DNA of 64,000 nucleotides from Bryobacterales bacterium F-183 (GCA_016865505.2 AP025252.1:3596001-3660000); one strand, 5' to 3'. Shown: positions 25,115-34,765, numbered from the stretch's first letter. The notes: a model not told the origin generated them from the sequence alone. Numbers and translations are program-made.

Positions 25115-28100
25115 ATGATTGCCCAACTCCTTCGCTTCGCACTGCGGCAGCGCTTCATTACGGTCCTGATCGGCCTCACGCTCATTGGCTCGGGCCTTTG
25201 GGCATTCGCGCAATTGAAGATCGAGGCTTATCCCGACATTTCCGACACTCAGGTTGTGGTGATCTCACAGTACCCGGGCCGCGCCGCAGAAGAGGTGGAG
25301 CAGCAGGTAACGGTGCCAATCGAACGCGCCCTTAATAGCGCGCCGAATGTGATCGCACGCCGTTCGCGAACGATCTTCGGCCTCTCCGTGGTGGAACTGA
25401 CCTTTGACTACGGTACGAACGACTACTTCGCCCGGCAGGTGGTGCTCGAAAAGCTCCGCGATGCGGATCTGCCCGATGGCGTGACGCCCGCGCTGGGCCC
25501 GCTTTCGACGCCGATTGGCGAGCTATACCGCTACACGCTATCCGGCGGCGGTCTCGACGCTATGAAGTTGCGCGAGCTCGAAGACTGGGTGGTGGAACCG
25601 CGCTTTCTGCAAGTACCCGGCGTTGCCGATGTCACACCGTTTGGCGGATTGATCAAGCAGTACCAAATCCAGATCGATCCGCTCGCACTTTCGAAGTATG
25701 GCCTGTCCATCGCGCAGGTCGCCGATGCGGTTCGTGCGAACAACAGCAACGCGGGCGGTGCCATGCTCGACAACACACAACAATCGATGGTGATCCGAGG
25801 CGTCGGGTTGATCCAAAATGCGGCGGATATTGAAAGCGTCGTCGTCACCGAATCCAAGGGTGTGCCGGTGTTCGTTCGCGACGTGGGCCGCGTCGGGATC
25901 ACGGCCGCGCCACAAACCGGAATTTTCGGCCTCGGCATCCATGACGGAGGCGTCGAGGGAATCGTCCTTATGCGGCGTGGAGAGAACCCGTCTGAGGTCC
26001 TCAAGTCGATCAAGGCTGCTGTCGACGACCTGAACGAAAACCGGCTACCCAAGGGCGTCACCATTTCGCCGATCTACGATCGGACAGATCTGGTGAACAA
26101 CACTCTGCACACCGTTTCGCACACTCTACTCGAAGGGCTGCTGATCGTTGTCATCGTACTGTTCCTATTCCTGGGCAGCGCGCGCGCGGCACTGCTGACG
26201 GCCGTCACGATACCTCTATCGCTGCTATTCGCCTTCATCTGCATGCACTTTTCCGGCATCCCGGCAAACCTGCTCAGTCTCGGCGCGCTCGACTTCGGCA
26301 TCATCGTCGACGCGACGTTGGTGATGGTGGAACACGTGCTCCACACGATGCATGAACGGCAGCACGATGGCCCGCTCGACCAAGGTGGCGTACTGGCCGC
26401 AATCCGCGACGCGGCGCTTGAAGTCGAACGCCCGATCTTCTTTTCATTGCTCATCATCATCTCGGCCTACATTCCGCTCTTTACGCTCGAGCGCGTGGAG
26501 CGGAAGCTCTTTACGCCAATGGCATTCACGGTTTCCTATGCGTTGCTAGGCTCCATGCTGTTGGCGCTGACGCTCATTCCGGTGCTGGCCACCTACCTTT
26601 TTCGCAACGGCGCCAAAAGTTGGGAGAATCCGATTCTGCCGTGGCTCGCGCGCCGCTATGAGGGCGTCCTCAATCGCGCCTTGCACCGTCCTCTGGTGGT
26701 TTTTGGCGTCTCGGGTGGCATTGTCGTGGCGGCGTTCGCTCTGGCTGGCGCGCTGGGTATTGAGTTTCTGCCGAACCTGGACGAGGGCGTGATCTGGGTT
26801 CGCGCCGTGTTGCCGCCGGGAATTTCGCTCGACAAGTCCGCGCAGGTTGCCGGACAGATCCGCAACATGATCAAGCAGTATCCGGAAGTGCAACTGGTTT
26901 CCTCCCAAACCGGCCGCAACGATTCGGGTACAGACCCTTACGGGCCGAATCGTAACGAGTTCTTTCTTTCACTAAAGCCCTATGACACGTGGCCTGATGG
27001 GATGGACAAGGCGAAGCTCATCGACGAGTTGAGCCACAAACTGAACCAACAGATCCCTGGTGCGGCTTTCAGCTTCACGCAGCCGATTGTCGACAACGTC
27101 ACCGAGTCGGTAACCGGCTCTGCGGCGGACCTGGCTGTAATCGTGCGCGGCCCCGATCTGAAGTTGTTGCGCGGCGAGGCGGAGAAGATCCTTGATCTGA
27201 TCCGAAAGGTGCCCGGTGCTGCCGATTCGGCGATTGAGCAGGAGGCCGATCAGTCGCAACTACGTATCCGCATCGACCGTCAGGCCGTGGCCCGTTACGG
27301 TATCAACGTGCGCGATGTGCAGGACGTGATCGAAATGGCCATTGGCGGAAGAGCGGCCGGCACCATGTTTGAAGGCGAGCGCCGTTTCGATATTACAGTG
27401 CGCTACGTTCCCGAGGCCAGGACGAGCATCACGGCGATTGGCAACGTTCTGGTGCCCACCCGGGAAGGCGGACGCGTACCTCTGTCGCAACTCGCGGAAA
27501 TCAAAGTGGTGGATGGCGCCAGCATCATCGCCCGCCGCGAGAATCAGCGGCAGATCACCGTGCGCACGAACATCCGCGGACGGGACCAAGGCAGCTTCGT
27601 CACCGATGCGCAAAAGCGCTTCGACAAGGCGATTCGCCTGCCAGCGGGGTATGAGGTTACCTGGGGCGGCCAGTTTGAAAACCTGCAACGGGCGAAGAAG
27701 CGCCTGACTGTGATTCTGCCCATCACCATTGCCATCATCTTCGTCCTTCTCTTCTTTATGTTCAGTTCGCCGAAGTACGCCGGCTTAGTGATGATGAACG
27801 TGCCTTTCTCGCTCGTCGGAGGGATTCTGTTCCTGTATCTTCGCCATATCAATCTGAGCGTCTCGGCAGCGGTAGGCTTTATCAGTCTGTTCGGCGTGGC
27901 TGTGATGAGCGGCGTACTCGTGATCGCAGAGATCAATCGCGTCCGGCGAGCGGAACCGGATCTGCCGGTGCGCGAAGCCATCATCCGAGGCTCGCTCGGG
28001 CAGCTTCGGCCAGTATTGCTGATGGTGGTGGTGGCGCTGCTCGGCATGGTGCCTGCGGCGCGCGCCAGCGGTATCGGATCGGACGTGCAGCGCCCTCTCG

Positions 28101-28216
28101 CCACCGTAGTGGTGGGAGGATTGCTCTCCACGCTTTTCCTAACCTTGCTTGCACTACCCAGCATGTATGCTCTGGCAGTGCGGGATACGCCCCGGCGAGA
28201 GGAGATCGCCCAGTGA
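25115..28216 (+). CDS. czcA: Heavy-metal efflux RND transporter (CzcA family)
   Basis: 1033 residues, the usual length for HME-RND pumps, with 12 TM helices and two large periplasmic loops. The TM4 signature reads LDFGIIVDATLVMVEH, with Asp393, Asp399 and Glu406 corresponding in spacing to the CzcA proton-relay residues Asp402, Asp408 and Glu415. This points to a divalent-cation pump rather than the Cu(I)/Ag(I) CusA type, which has a different TM4 motif. GC-poor word choice relative to neighbours suggests horizontal acquisition. Exact ion (Zn, Co, Cd, Ni) is undetermined. Confidence 0.94.
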   Translation: MIAQLLRFALRQRFITVLIGLTLIGSGLWAFAQLKIEAYPDISDTQVVVISQYPGRAAEEVEQQVTVPIERALNSAPNVIARRSRTIFGLSVVELTFDYGTNDYFARQVVLEKLRDADLPDGVTPALGPLSTPIGELYRYTLSGGGLDAMKLRELEDWVVEPRFLQVPGVADVTPFGGLIKQYQIQIDPLALSKYGLSIAQVADAVRANNSNAGGAMLDNTQQSMVIRGVGLIQNAADIESVVVTESKGVPVFVRDVGRVGITAAPQTGIFGLGIHDGGVEGIVLMRRGENPSEVLKSIKAAVDDLNENRLPKGVTISPIYDRTDLVNNTLHTVSHTLLEGLLIVVIVLFLFLGSARAALLTAVTIPLSLLFAFICMHFSGIPANLLSLGALDFGIIVDATLVMVEHVLHTMHERQHDGPLDQGGVLAAIRDAALEVERPIFFSLLIIISAYIPLFTLERVERKLFTPMAFTVSYALLGSMLLALTLIPVLATYLFRNGAKSWENPILPWLARRYEGVLNRALHRPLVVFGVSGGIVVAAFALAGALGIEFLPNLDEGVIWVRAVLPPGISLDKSAQVAGQIRNMIKQYPEVQLVSSQTGRNDSGTDPYGPNRNEFFLSLKPYDTWPDGMDKAKLIDELSHKLNQQIPGAAFSFTQPIVDNVTESVTGSAADLAVIVRGPDLKLLRGEAEKILDLIRKVPGAADSAIEQEADQSQLRIRIDRQAVARYGINVRDVQDVIEMAIGGRAAGTMFEGERRFDITVRYVPEARTSITAIGNVLVPTREGGRVPLSQLAEIKVVDGASIIARRENQRQITVRTNIRGRDQGSFVTDAQKRFDKAIRLPAGYEVTWGGQFENLQRAKKRLTVILPITIAIIFVLLFFMFSSPKYAGLVMMNVPFSLVGGILFLYLRHINLSVSAAVGFISLFGVAVMSGVLVIAEINRVRRAEPDLPVREAIIRGSLGQLRPVLLMVVVALLGMVPAARASGIGSDVQRPLATVVVGGLLSTLFLTLLALPSMYALAVRDTPRREEIAQ

Positions 28217-28518
28217 AGAAACTACAACTCACCATTTACCTGAACGAATCTGACCGGATCGGCGACATTCCCCTTCACGAAGATGTCGTTCGGCGTCTGC
28301 TTAACTTCGACATCGCTGGCGCTACCGTGACACCCGGGTCGATGGGCTACGGCAAGCATGGCAGGGTCCATCGCAAGCGGTTGTTTGGGGTTTCTGACGA
28401 CCGGCCCGTGGTCATCACCGCGATAGACGAAGAATCGCGGATCCGGCCGATTCTCACCGAGTTGAAGGCGGTGATTTTGGAGGGGCTCATCACGCTCCAT
28501 GAAGTAGAGATTGTATGA
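28213..28518 (+). CDS. DUF190 small PII-like protein
   Basis: 101 residues with the DUF190 pattern: KLQLTIYLNESDRIGDIPLHEDVVRRLL, then GATVTPGSMGYGKHGRVH and a C-terminal HEVEIV. DUF190 proteins share a ferredoxin-like, PII/CutA-like fold and often accompany ion transporters, including CrcB and RND operons, where a ligand- or metal-sensing role is suspected. The GTG start overlaps the transporter stop (GTGA), so it is the last intact gene of the efflux operon. Confidence 0.88.
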   Translation: MKKLQLTIYLNESDRIGDIPLHEDVVRRLLNFDIAGATVTPGSMGYGKHGRVHRKRLFGVSDDRPVVITAIDEESRIRPILTELKAVILEGLITLHEVEIV

Positions 28519-28697
28519 GAGCTCTTTTCACTTTGGGTCTACTGGATGCCGGGTTGGCCAACGCGCACTCTTCGAGGCCGACCTGGGCTGATTGCCGGGA
28601 AGGGAACGGTGGCGGCCCGCATTCGTCGATCATCTCTTTCTCTCATCCAAACCAGACATCGATTTCACTGGCGCGCCGTCAATATTCTGTAGAACAA

Positions 28698-29208
28698 ATG
28701 GAGCCCTCATGTACCGCAAAACTCATCACGATGATCCTGACCGCCGGCGCCATTATTGCGGCGGCGCCGCCCTCCTATCGCGACACGCCGGCAGCACCGC
28801 ACCGGTGCGCTCATCGCGGACTTGAGCCCGATAGTCCGGCCGCCGAGGCCGGCGTACAGCGCGGCGGCGTGATCGTTGGAATCAACGGCAAGACCATCAC
28901 GGATCTCGGGCAGTTAAAGCTGTTCATCGGCTCGGTGCATCCGGGCTCGGAACTCCACTTGAAAGTGGCCCGTGGCGCTGAGGACCTGTCGTTGGAGGTG
29001 AAGCTCACTGAGCCAAAGGACAGCGGCGCTCAAGGAATCGAACTCAAAGAGGATGACAGCCTGATTGATAGTGCCGAACTTCCCCAACTGACCGCCGCCA
29101 TTCGCCACGAACTGAAACTCGACGAAAGTGTGAAAGGCGTAGTCGTGATGACCCTGGACCCGACGAGCGACGCTGCAGAGGCCGGCTTGCGTCCCGGTGG
29201 GAAAGCGT
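28698..29208 (+). pseudogene. HtrA/DegP-type protease remnant without catalytic domain
   Basis: One open frame contains a signal-peptide-like start (KLITMILTAGAIIAAA) joined directly to a PDZ1 fragment (LEPDSPAAEAG, IVGINGKTITDL) and a PDZ2 fragment (GVVVMTLDPTSDAAEAGLRPG). The whole chymotrypsin-like protease domain expected between them is missing. The sequence just before PDZ1 reads GALIADL, matching the family, only in another frame, and the frame breaks down after GLRPG. I read this as a deleted and frameshifted gene, not a functional protein. The surrounding 28519-28697 and 29209-29331 hold nothing else recognisable. Confidence 0.75.
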
Positions 29209-29331
29209 GCAGGCACCAAAGAAGTGTTTCCCGGAGAAGCGGAGGCAATGCAAGCAATTCGACCACCAGAACGCTTCACGTACCATCGCAACGCAGCGCA
29301 TCTGGGCACAAGTGGTTTGGGGTAGACACAA

Positions 29332-29360
29332 AGATGGGCACCAGTCACCTGTGCCCATCT
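29332..29360 (-). terminator. Terminator of the tRNA-Pro/tRNA-Thr transcript
   Basis: Perfect 10-bp stem AGATGGGCAC/GTGCCCATCT with a 9-nt loop, located 28 bp past the tRNA-Thr 3' end on the minus strand and followed there by TTTGTGTCT. Confidence 0.65.
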
Positions 29361-29388
29361 TCGATAATCTCTGTAACTTGTGATTTTC

Positions 29389-29464
29389 TGGAGCCACCCG
29401 CCGGGATCGAACCGGCGACCTGCTGATTACGAATCAGCCGCTCTACCAACTGAGCTAGGGTGGC
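29389..29464 (-). tRNA. tRNA-Thr(CGT)
   Basis: 76 nt with CCA encoded. The acceptor GCCACCC pairs with GGGTGGC, the D-arm reads AGCTCAGTTGGTAGAGC, the anticodon loop TTCGTAA is closed by GCTGA/TCAGC (anticodon CGT, codon ACG), and the T-loop is GTTCGATCC. It lies 21 nt downstream of tRNA-Pro and is probably co-transcribed. Confidence 0.96.
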
Positions 29465-29485
29465 TTCTCTATGCGGTTGTCGAAT

Positions 29486-29563
29486 TGGTCGGGCCGGCGA
29501 GATTTGAACTCGCGACCTCTTGCACCCCAAGCAAGCGCGCTAGCCAGGCTGCGCCACGGCCCG
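29486..29563 (-). tRNA. tRNA-Pro(GGG)
   Basis: 78 nt with CCA encoded. The acceptor CGGGCCG pairs with CGGCCCG, starting with the C1 typical of bacterial tRNA-Pro. Anticodon loop TTGGGGT within CTTGC/GCAAG gives anticodon GGG (codon CCC). T-arm GTTCAAATC is standard. Confidence 0.96.
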
Positions 29564-29590
29564 AACAAACAACTCCCCTATTGTAGCGGG

Positions 29591-30274
29591 TCACTTGCCG
29601 AACGTCAAAACTAAACGTCCTGCAGGACCTTTATAGACCAACGTCAGGTCCTTCGGCTTGTGCTTGCCTTCCAGTGGAAAGTACAGCAACCCAGTCGTCG
29701 GCTCAGCCACCTCGCCCGACGGAAAACCTTTTTCCTTCAGCATCGCCACCAGCGGATCCGTCTCTTTGCTAGCCTTACCCGTCTTCTCAACGCCCGTCGC
29801 GATCTCCGCTCCGCCCGCATTCGCCGACCCGATCATGCCCGTATTGCCCGGCATCTGCTGCCCCGGCCGCGATCCGCCCATGCCGCCCCAGGTGGGACCC
29901 GTATTCCGCGTCGCCACACCCGTGCCGTAACTCGTCGACTCCGTCTTGATCTTCATCGCCGGACCGCCCGCCAACTGCGTCGGCGCAAACGGACCCGACC
30001 TCTGCCCGTCCTTATGCGAAATCAGCTGAAAATCATCAATATCCACGCGGATCGGACCCGCATTCACCGCTGGCTTCACCTTCACGCGCACCGCGATCAC
30101 ATTCGGCGGCAGCGCGATACCTTCCATCGCCTGCGCCAGAGCTTCTTTTTCCAGGATCAACGTCGCCGTGATGTCGATCCGGTCATTACCAGTGGTCGGA
30201 TCACTGATCACCAGCTTGTCGTTCTTATCGCCTGCAATCAGCAGCGTGGTCATCAAAAGAATAGCTGTCGTCAT
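29591..30274 (-). CDS. Secreted hypothetical protein
   Basis: 227 residues with a short hydrophobic N-terminus (AILLMTTLLIAG) that is probably a signal peptide. A beta-rich first half (about 20-95) resembles no family I can name; a Gly/Met/Asn-rich linker (about 110-150) follows, and the C-terminal part reads LYFPLEGKHKPKDLTLVYKGPAGRLVLTFGK. It overlaps the GT87 gene by 4 bp and is last in the operon that begins with the DUF1549 gene. No function is proposed. Confidence 0.7.
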   Translation of the reverse strand: MTTAILLMTTLLIAGDKNDKLVISDPTTGNDRIDITATLILEKEALAQAMEGIALPPNVIAVRVKVKPAVNAGPIRVDIDDFQLISHKDGQRSGPFAPTQLAGGPAMKIKTESTSYGTGVATRNTGPTWGGMGGSRPGQQMPGNTGMIGSANAGGAEIATGVEKTGKASKETDPLVAMLKEKGFPSGEVAEPTTGLLYFPLEGKHKPKDLTLVYKGPAGRLVLTFGK

Positions 30275-31416
30275 ACTGCAGCAACCTCCTGCTCTTTCTT
30301 CTTACCCGCGCCCAGCGCCATCGTGAACAGCACCGCAGTCAATGCCAGCGCCGCCGCGACGCTCCAGGGCTTATCCGCCAACGTCAACAAAAACGGCAAC
30401 GGCGTCGATGCCAGCGTCGCCACGATCTTCAGCCGCTTGTCCGCGTTCACAAACAGCATCAACCAAAACGGTAGCAACAATAAACTCGCGTCGTACCCGT
30501 ACGTATGCGGCACAATCAGCAACCCCGCCAGCGCCGTAGCGGACCACCAGCGCCACAACGGCGCCTTCCAGATCGCCACCAGCCACATCACCAACGTCAA
30601 CACGGTCCAAGCCGCCTGTACTATCGTGCTGCCTTCCGCCAGATTCGCCGCAATCGACTGCGCGTTGATCATAAACTCCGGCGTAGGCGACAACCGTTCC
30701 AAATCCTTGTTCGTCAGCAGCCCGACGTACGCCTTCGCACCTTGCATGCCGCCCAGCGCCAGCGAGGCCAAAGCCATTCCAGCCCCACCGGTACAGAACC
30801 CGGCGAGCATCCGCCAGTTGCGCGACACCAGCATCGCCACCGGCCAGAGCAGGAACAAGTGGAACTTGATCAGCCCCAGTGCTAGGACGCAGCCCGCCGC
30901 AAACACGTTGCCCCGCTGCAGCATCGAATACGCCGCGATGCTGATCACCAACATCAGTACGCCGTCCTGCCCGTGCGCGATCCCCAACGCCGTTGGCAGG
31001 TACAGCGCGCTGATCACCACCGAATCCGCTGGAAACTGCCGGAATCCCCAATACCAGCAGCCGAACAGCAAAACAGTATGAAAGCCCAACCACGCCCAGA
31101 ACGCCGTACCGAAGGGCAACAACGCCAAGGGCGACAAGAACGCCGCGTACACATGCGGCCGTACAAAGGGCACCAGCCGGTCGTTGGTTGGCACCAGCTT
31201 TTGCTCCTCGGCAAACTGCACCGCCGGGTCGTGCAACTCCGCGAACCGCCCCTCTAAAGCCAGCTTTCCGCCCGTATAGATGTTGAGAAAATCATGTACC
31301 CGCGACGACGGCGTCACCAACAATCCCAAAAACATCCACATGGCAATCGCCACAAAGATGATGGCCCAGTTGGTGAACGATACTCGCTTGACTCGGGCGT
31401 CTTGTGGTTTAGGCAA
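30271..31416 (-). CDS. GT87/DUF2029-family membrane glycosyltransferase
   Basis: 381 residues with about nine to ten TM helices. The first outer loop contains HDFLNIYTGGKLALEGR, equivalent to the DF.vyy.ag.a...G motif of GT87 (DUF2029) polyprenyl-phosphate-mannose-dependent mannosyltransferases, followed by YAAFLSPLALLPF. These proteins add sugars to lipid-linked or surface glycans on the outer face of the membrane. It overlaps the DUF1501 gene by 8 bp. The link to that pair is positional only. Confidence 0.8.
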   Translation of the reverse strand: MPKPQDARVKRVSFTNWAIIFVAIAMWMFLGLLVTPSSRVHDFLNIYTGGKLALEGRFAELHDPAVQFAEEQKLVPTNDRLVPFVRPHVYAAFLSPLALLPFGTAFWAWLGFHTVLLFGCWYWGFRQFPADSVVISALYLPTALGIAHGQDGVLMLVISIAAYSMLQRGNVFAAGCVLALGLIKFHLFLLWPVAMLVSRNWRMLAGFCTGGAGMALASLALGGMQGAKAYVGLLTNKDLERLSPTPEFMINAQSIAANLAEGSTIVQAAWTVLTLVMWLVAIWKAPLWRWWSATALAGLLIVPHTYGYDASLLLLPFWLMLFVNADKRLKIVATLASTPLPFLLTLADKPWSVAAALALTAVLFTMALGAGKKKEQEVAAV

Positions 31417-32806
31417 GCGCTTTTTTGATGACCTGGCCTTCGAGTTCCGTCAGCCGCTCGCGCCGGCCCTGATGCAAGAAGCTCAACTGGTGCTGATTCA
31501 GCCCCATTTGATGCAGAATCGTCGTGTGGATGTCGCGCAGATGATGCGGCTCTTCCACCGCCCGCAGCCCGATGTCGTCCGTCGCGCCGATGATCGTGCC
31601 GCCCTTGATGCCGCCGCCCGCCATCCACATCGTAAAGCCCAGATTGTGATGGTCGCGACCCTTGCCGCCCTCGGCCTCGGGCGACCTTCCGAACTCGCCG
31701 CCCCAAACCACAAGCGTCGAATCCAGCATCCCGCGCCGCTTCAAATCCTGAATCAGCGCCGCCACTGGTTGGTCGCTCTGCGCGGCCATGCGCGGATGGT
31801 TCTCTTCGATGTCCGCATGCGCGTCCCACTGCTGATCGCCAGGACCTCCGCCATGCACGACACACACAAACCGAACGCCTTTTTCGACCAGCTTACGTGC
31901 CAGCAAACAGCGCCGCGCCATATCGTCGGTCGTCGCTTTACCAACGCCGTACAGGTCCAACGTCTCTTGTGATTCGGTCGAGATATCGAACACTTTGGGC
32001 GCTTCGGTCTGCATCTTGAACGCCGTATCGTAGCTCTGAATGCGCGCCGCGTACTCCGGATCGCTGAAGCCCTGGTTCGCTTCGTTCAGCTCACGAATCA
32101 GCTTCAACGTCTTGCGACGGTCTTCCAGATCCACACCCGACGGCAGGTTCAAATTCAACACAGGCGTCTTACCCGGCCGCAACACCGTCGGCTGATAAAT
32201 CGCCGGCAGAAACCCGTTGCCGTACATCGGCTGTCCCGCCTCTAACGCGCCGCGAGGATCGGGCAGCACGCAGTAAGCGGGCAGGGAATCGCTCTCGGAC
32301 CCCAGGCCGTATACCGCCCACGAACCCATCGACGGAAAGCCTGGAATAATGCGCCCGGTCATTAACTGATACTGTGCCGCCGAGTGCACCACCATATCCG
32401 CCTGTACGCTACGGATGATCGCCAGATCATCCACGATCTTGGCCTGATGCGGAAACAGATCGGACACATCAATACCGCTTTGCCCGTACTTCTTGAACGT
32501 CCGCTTCGTGCCCATCAACCGCGCGTCTTTGGACACAAACTGATACTTGGCTTCGCCAAAGTGCGCCGGGCGCTTCTGCCCGCTCAACTCGTTCAACAGC
32601 GGCTTGGGATCAAACGTCTCAATATGGCTCGGACCACCAGCCATAAACAGCAGGATCACTGCCTTGGCTTTGGCCGGTTCATGCGGAGCCTTGGGAGCCA
32701 GTGGATTCGCCGCCTGCAGCATCGACGAAAACGCCAGCGCGCCAAAGCCGTTGAAGGCATCGGTCAAAAACTCGCGGCGATTTCGTGTAGGTCTTGAGTG
32801 TTCCAT
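31409..32806 (-). CDS. DUF1501 sulfatase-like protein
   Basis: 465 residues. A Tat-like signal (NRREFLTDAFNGFG) precedes the DUF1501 body: VILLFMAGGPSHIETFDPKP, then PRPAHFGEAKYQF-like text and, near the C-terminus, WGGEFGRSPEAEGGKGRDHHNLGFTMW, which is diagnostic. DUF1501 proteins belong to the alkaline-phosphatase/sulfatase-like fold and are nearly always encoded beside DUF1549/DUF1553 proteins, as here (6-bp gap). The pair is common in Planctomycetes, Verrucomicrobia and Solibacter-type Acidobacteria; the reaction is unknown. Confidence 0.93.
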   Translation of the reverse strand: MEHSRPTRNRREFLTDAFNGFGALAFSSMLQAANPLAPKAPHEPAKAKAVILLFMAGGPSHIETFDPKPLLNELSGQKRPAHFGEAKYQFVSKDARLMGTKRTFKKYGQSGIDVSDLFPHQAKIVDDLAIIRSVQADMVVHSAAQYQLMTGRIIPGFPSMGSWAVYGLGSESDSLPAYCVLPDPRGALEAGQPMYGNGFLPAIYQPTVLRPGKTPVLNLNLPSGVDLEDRRKTLKLIRELNEANQGFSDPEYAARIQSYDTAFKMQTEAPKVFDISTESQETLDLYGVGKATTDDMARRCLLARKLVEKGVRFVCVVHGGGPGDQQWDAHADIEENHPRMAAQSDQPVAALIQDLKRRGMLDSTLVVWGGEFGRSPEAEGGKGRDHHNLGFTMWMAGGGIKGGTIIGATDDIGLRAVEEPHHLRDIHTTILHQMGLNQHQLSFLHQGRRERLTELEGQVIKKALA

Positions 32807-32812
32807 CCGCTC

Positions 32813-34765
32813 CTACTCCACGTACAAAAATGCGTTCAGGTTGAACATCGCCAAAGCGTACTCGCGCAGTGGTTGCGATGCCAAAAACTCCATAGACAGT
32901 TTGCGCTCTTCCGCTGTAGGCGCGCGACCGGCAACCCATCGCCAGGCGAAGTCCACTTGCTTCGCATGATCCTTGGCCGAAAACTCCGTCAGCCGCGCGG
33001 CCAAAGCATCGGCCATTTCATTCGCGATCCGCCCATTCAGCAGCTCCAACGCTTGCGGCGCATGCGTACTCGCCTCGCGCCGCGGACAGCTGATGAGCAT
33101 ATCCGACGAATCGAAAACTTCCATAAACGGCAGCCGCAGATTGCGCTTGGCAATGAGGTACACACTGCGCCGGTCATGTTCTTTCTGATCTGCCGCCACA
33201 ACCCACTGCTCGGGCTTGTACATCAGTTGGATCAATTCCTGCTGCACCGGGATCATCACGCCGGGTCCGCCGGTCTTCAGATTCAAGCGTCCTGTGGCAG
33301 ACAGCATTGCATCGCGAATCTCTTCCGCTTCCAGTCGCCGCTTCGGATAGCGCCACAGCAGCTTGTTATCCGGATCCTTTTCCTTCGCCGCCGCGACTTC
33401 CAACAGCGACGATTGCCGGTACGTATCGCTCAGCAGAATCATGCGGTGCAGCGGCTTCCACTTCCAGCCGCCTTCCACAAACTGATTGGCCAGGTAATCC
33501 AGCAATTCGGGGTGCGACGGGCGCTGGCCCATGCGTCCAAAGTCGTTGGGCGTTGCCACCAGGCCGCGTCCAAAATGATGCAGCCAGATGCGATTCACAG
33601 CGACGCGAGCCGTCAGCGGATTGTCGTCAGTCGTAATCCACTTTGCCAACTCCGTACGCGGATTCTTCACCTCAGGACCCAACTCCGGCGCACCATCGGG
33701 CAGCAGCACTCCCAGGCTCCGCGGATGCACTTCCTCACCCGGCTTGGTGTACTCGCCGCGATGCAACACATGCACCGGCTTGAAGTTTTCGCCGTAATCA
33801 TTGCGGACGCTGAACAGCGCGGGCAGCGGCGCGGGCGCCTTCGCTTCGACGCTCTTCACCTTGGCCTGCATGCGCGACAGATCTTCGCCCTGCAAGCCCT
33901 TCATCTGCTTTTTGAGCTCTTTCACTTCCGCATCCACGGCGTCCTTCTGCGCCTTCCATGCGGAACGTTCAGCTTCGCTCGTCAGAGGTACTTCGCGTTC
34001 CTGCACGGCGGCAAAGTGCGCCTGCATGCGGTAATAATCCTTCTGCCGGATGGGGTCAAACTTATGGTCGTGGCAGCGCGCGCAGCCTACCGTGACGCCC
34101 AACATCGCCGATCCGACGATGTTTGTCATCTCGGTCAACACTTCGTTACGGCTGCTCGCCACTTCCTGATTGCCGGCGTTCTTGCGCAGCGCACCCAGGC
34201 GATTGAAGCCCGACGCCACGGCCAGTTCATGATTGGCCGGATCGATCTCATCGCCCGCCAACTGCTCGGTCAAAAACTGCGTGTACGGCTTATCTTCATT
34301 GAAGGACTTAATGACGTAATCGCGATACCGCCAAGCATCCGGGCGATGCGTGTCGTATTCAAAACCATCGGTCTCGGCAAAGCGAACCAGATCGAGCCAA
34401 TGCTGCGCCCAGCGCTCGCCGTACCGTGGACTCGCCAGCAACCGGTCCACCAGCTTTTCATAGGCGTTCGGCGCCTTATCGTTGACAAACGCATCCACCT
34501 CTTGCGGTGTCGGCGGCAGACCCGTCAGGTCAAACGTCACGCGGCGAATCAGGCGAACTTTGTCCGCAGGCGCGGCCAGTTGCAGACCCTCTTTCGCTAA
34601 GCGGGCCCGGATAAAGGCGTCGATAGGATTGGCGGCGGCCGGCTCTACTGCGGGGATGGCAGGAACGGAGCGTTTTTGGAAGGCCCAATGGCGGCGCTCG
34701 CCCGCCGTATAATCCGCCGCCAGAGCGACGATTGCACAAACAGCCAGAGTGAGCGAAAGCTTCAT
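32813..34765 (-). CDS. DUF1549/DUF1553 secreted protein
   Basis: 650 residues with a signal peptide (to about residue 18). DUF1549 occupies about 45-250 (IDAFIRARLAKEGL, RRVTFDLTGLPPTPQEVDAF, YGERWAQHWLDLVRFAETDG) and DUF1553 about 370-620 (VNRIWLHHFGRGLVATPNDFGRMG, ILLSDTYRQSS, RRLEAEEIRDAML). A CARCHDHKFDP segment gives one haem-like CxxCH, as in the family. It is the first gene of an operon with DUF1501, GT87 and a hypothetical protein. Likely periplasmic; no proven function. Confidence 0.93.
   Translation of the reverse strand: MKLSLTLAVCAIVALAADYTAGERRHWAFQKRSVPAIPAVEPAAANPIDAFIRARLAKEGLQLAAPADKVRLIRRVTFDLTGLPPTPQEVDAFVNDKAPNAYEKLVDRLLASPRYGERWAQHWLDLVRFAETDGFEYDTHRPDAWRYRDYVIKSFNEDKPYTQFLTEQLAGDEIDPANHELAVASGFNRLGALRKNAGNQEVASSRNEVLTEMTNIVGSAMLGVTVGCARCHDHKFDPIRQKDYYRMQAHFAAVQEREVPLTSEAERSAWKAQKDAVDAEVKELKKQMKGLQGEDLSRMQAKVKSVEAKAPAPLPALFSVRNDYGENFKPVHVLHRGEYTKPGEEVHPRSLGVLLPDGAPELGPEVKNPRTELAKWITTDDNPLTARVAVNRIWLHHFGRGLVATPNDFGRMGQRPSHPELLDYLANQFVEGGWKWKPLHRMILLSDTYRQSSLLEVAAAKEKDPDNKLLWRYPKRRLEAEEIRDAMLSATGRLNLKTGGPGVMIPVQQELIQLMYKPEQWVVAADQKEHDRRSVYLIAKRNLRLPFMEVFDSSDMLISCPRREASTHAPQALELLNGRIANEMADALAARLTEFSAKDHAKQVDFAWRWVAGRAPTAEERKLSMEFLASQPLREYALAMFNLNAFLYVE

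Noticed and set aside
28515-29426. Treating the whole 303-codon frame as one functional gene
   Set aside because: Only a signal peptide remnant and PDZ pieces resemble a protein; the last part runs into the tRNA-Thr gene and the frame breaks around the PDZ homology.
32798-34600. A 600-codon open frame on the plus strand
   Set aside because: It is antisense to the DUF1549/DUF1553 gene, Arg/His/Gln-rich and without motifs; the minus-strand gene has clear domains.
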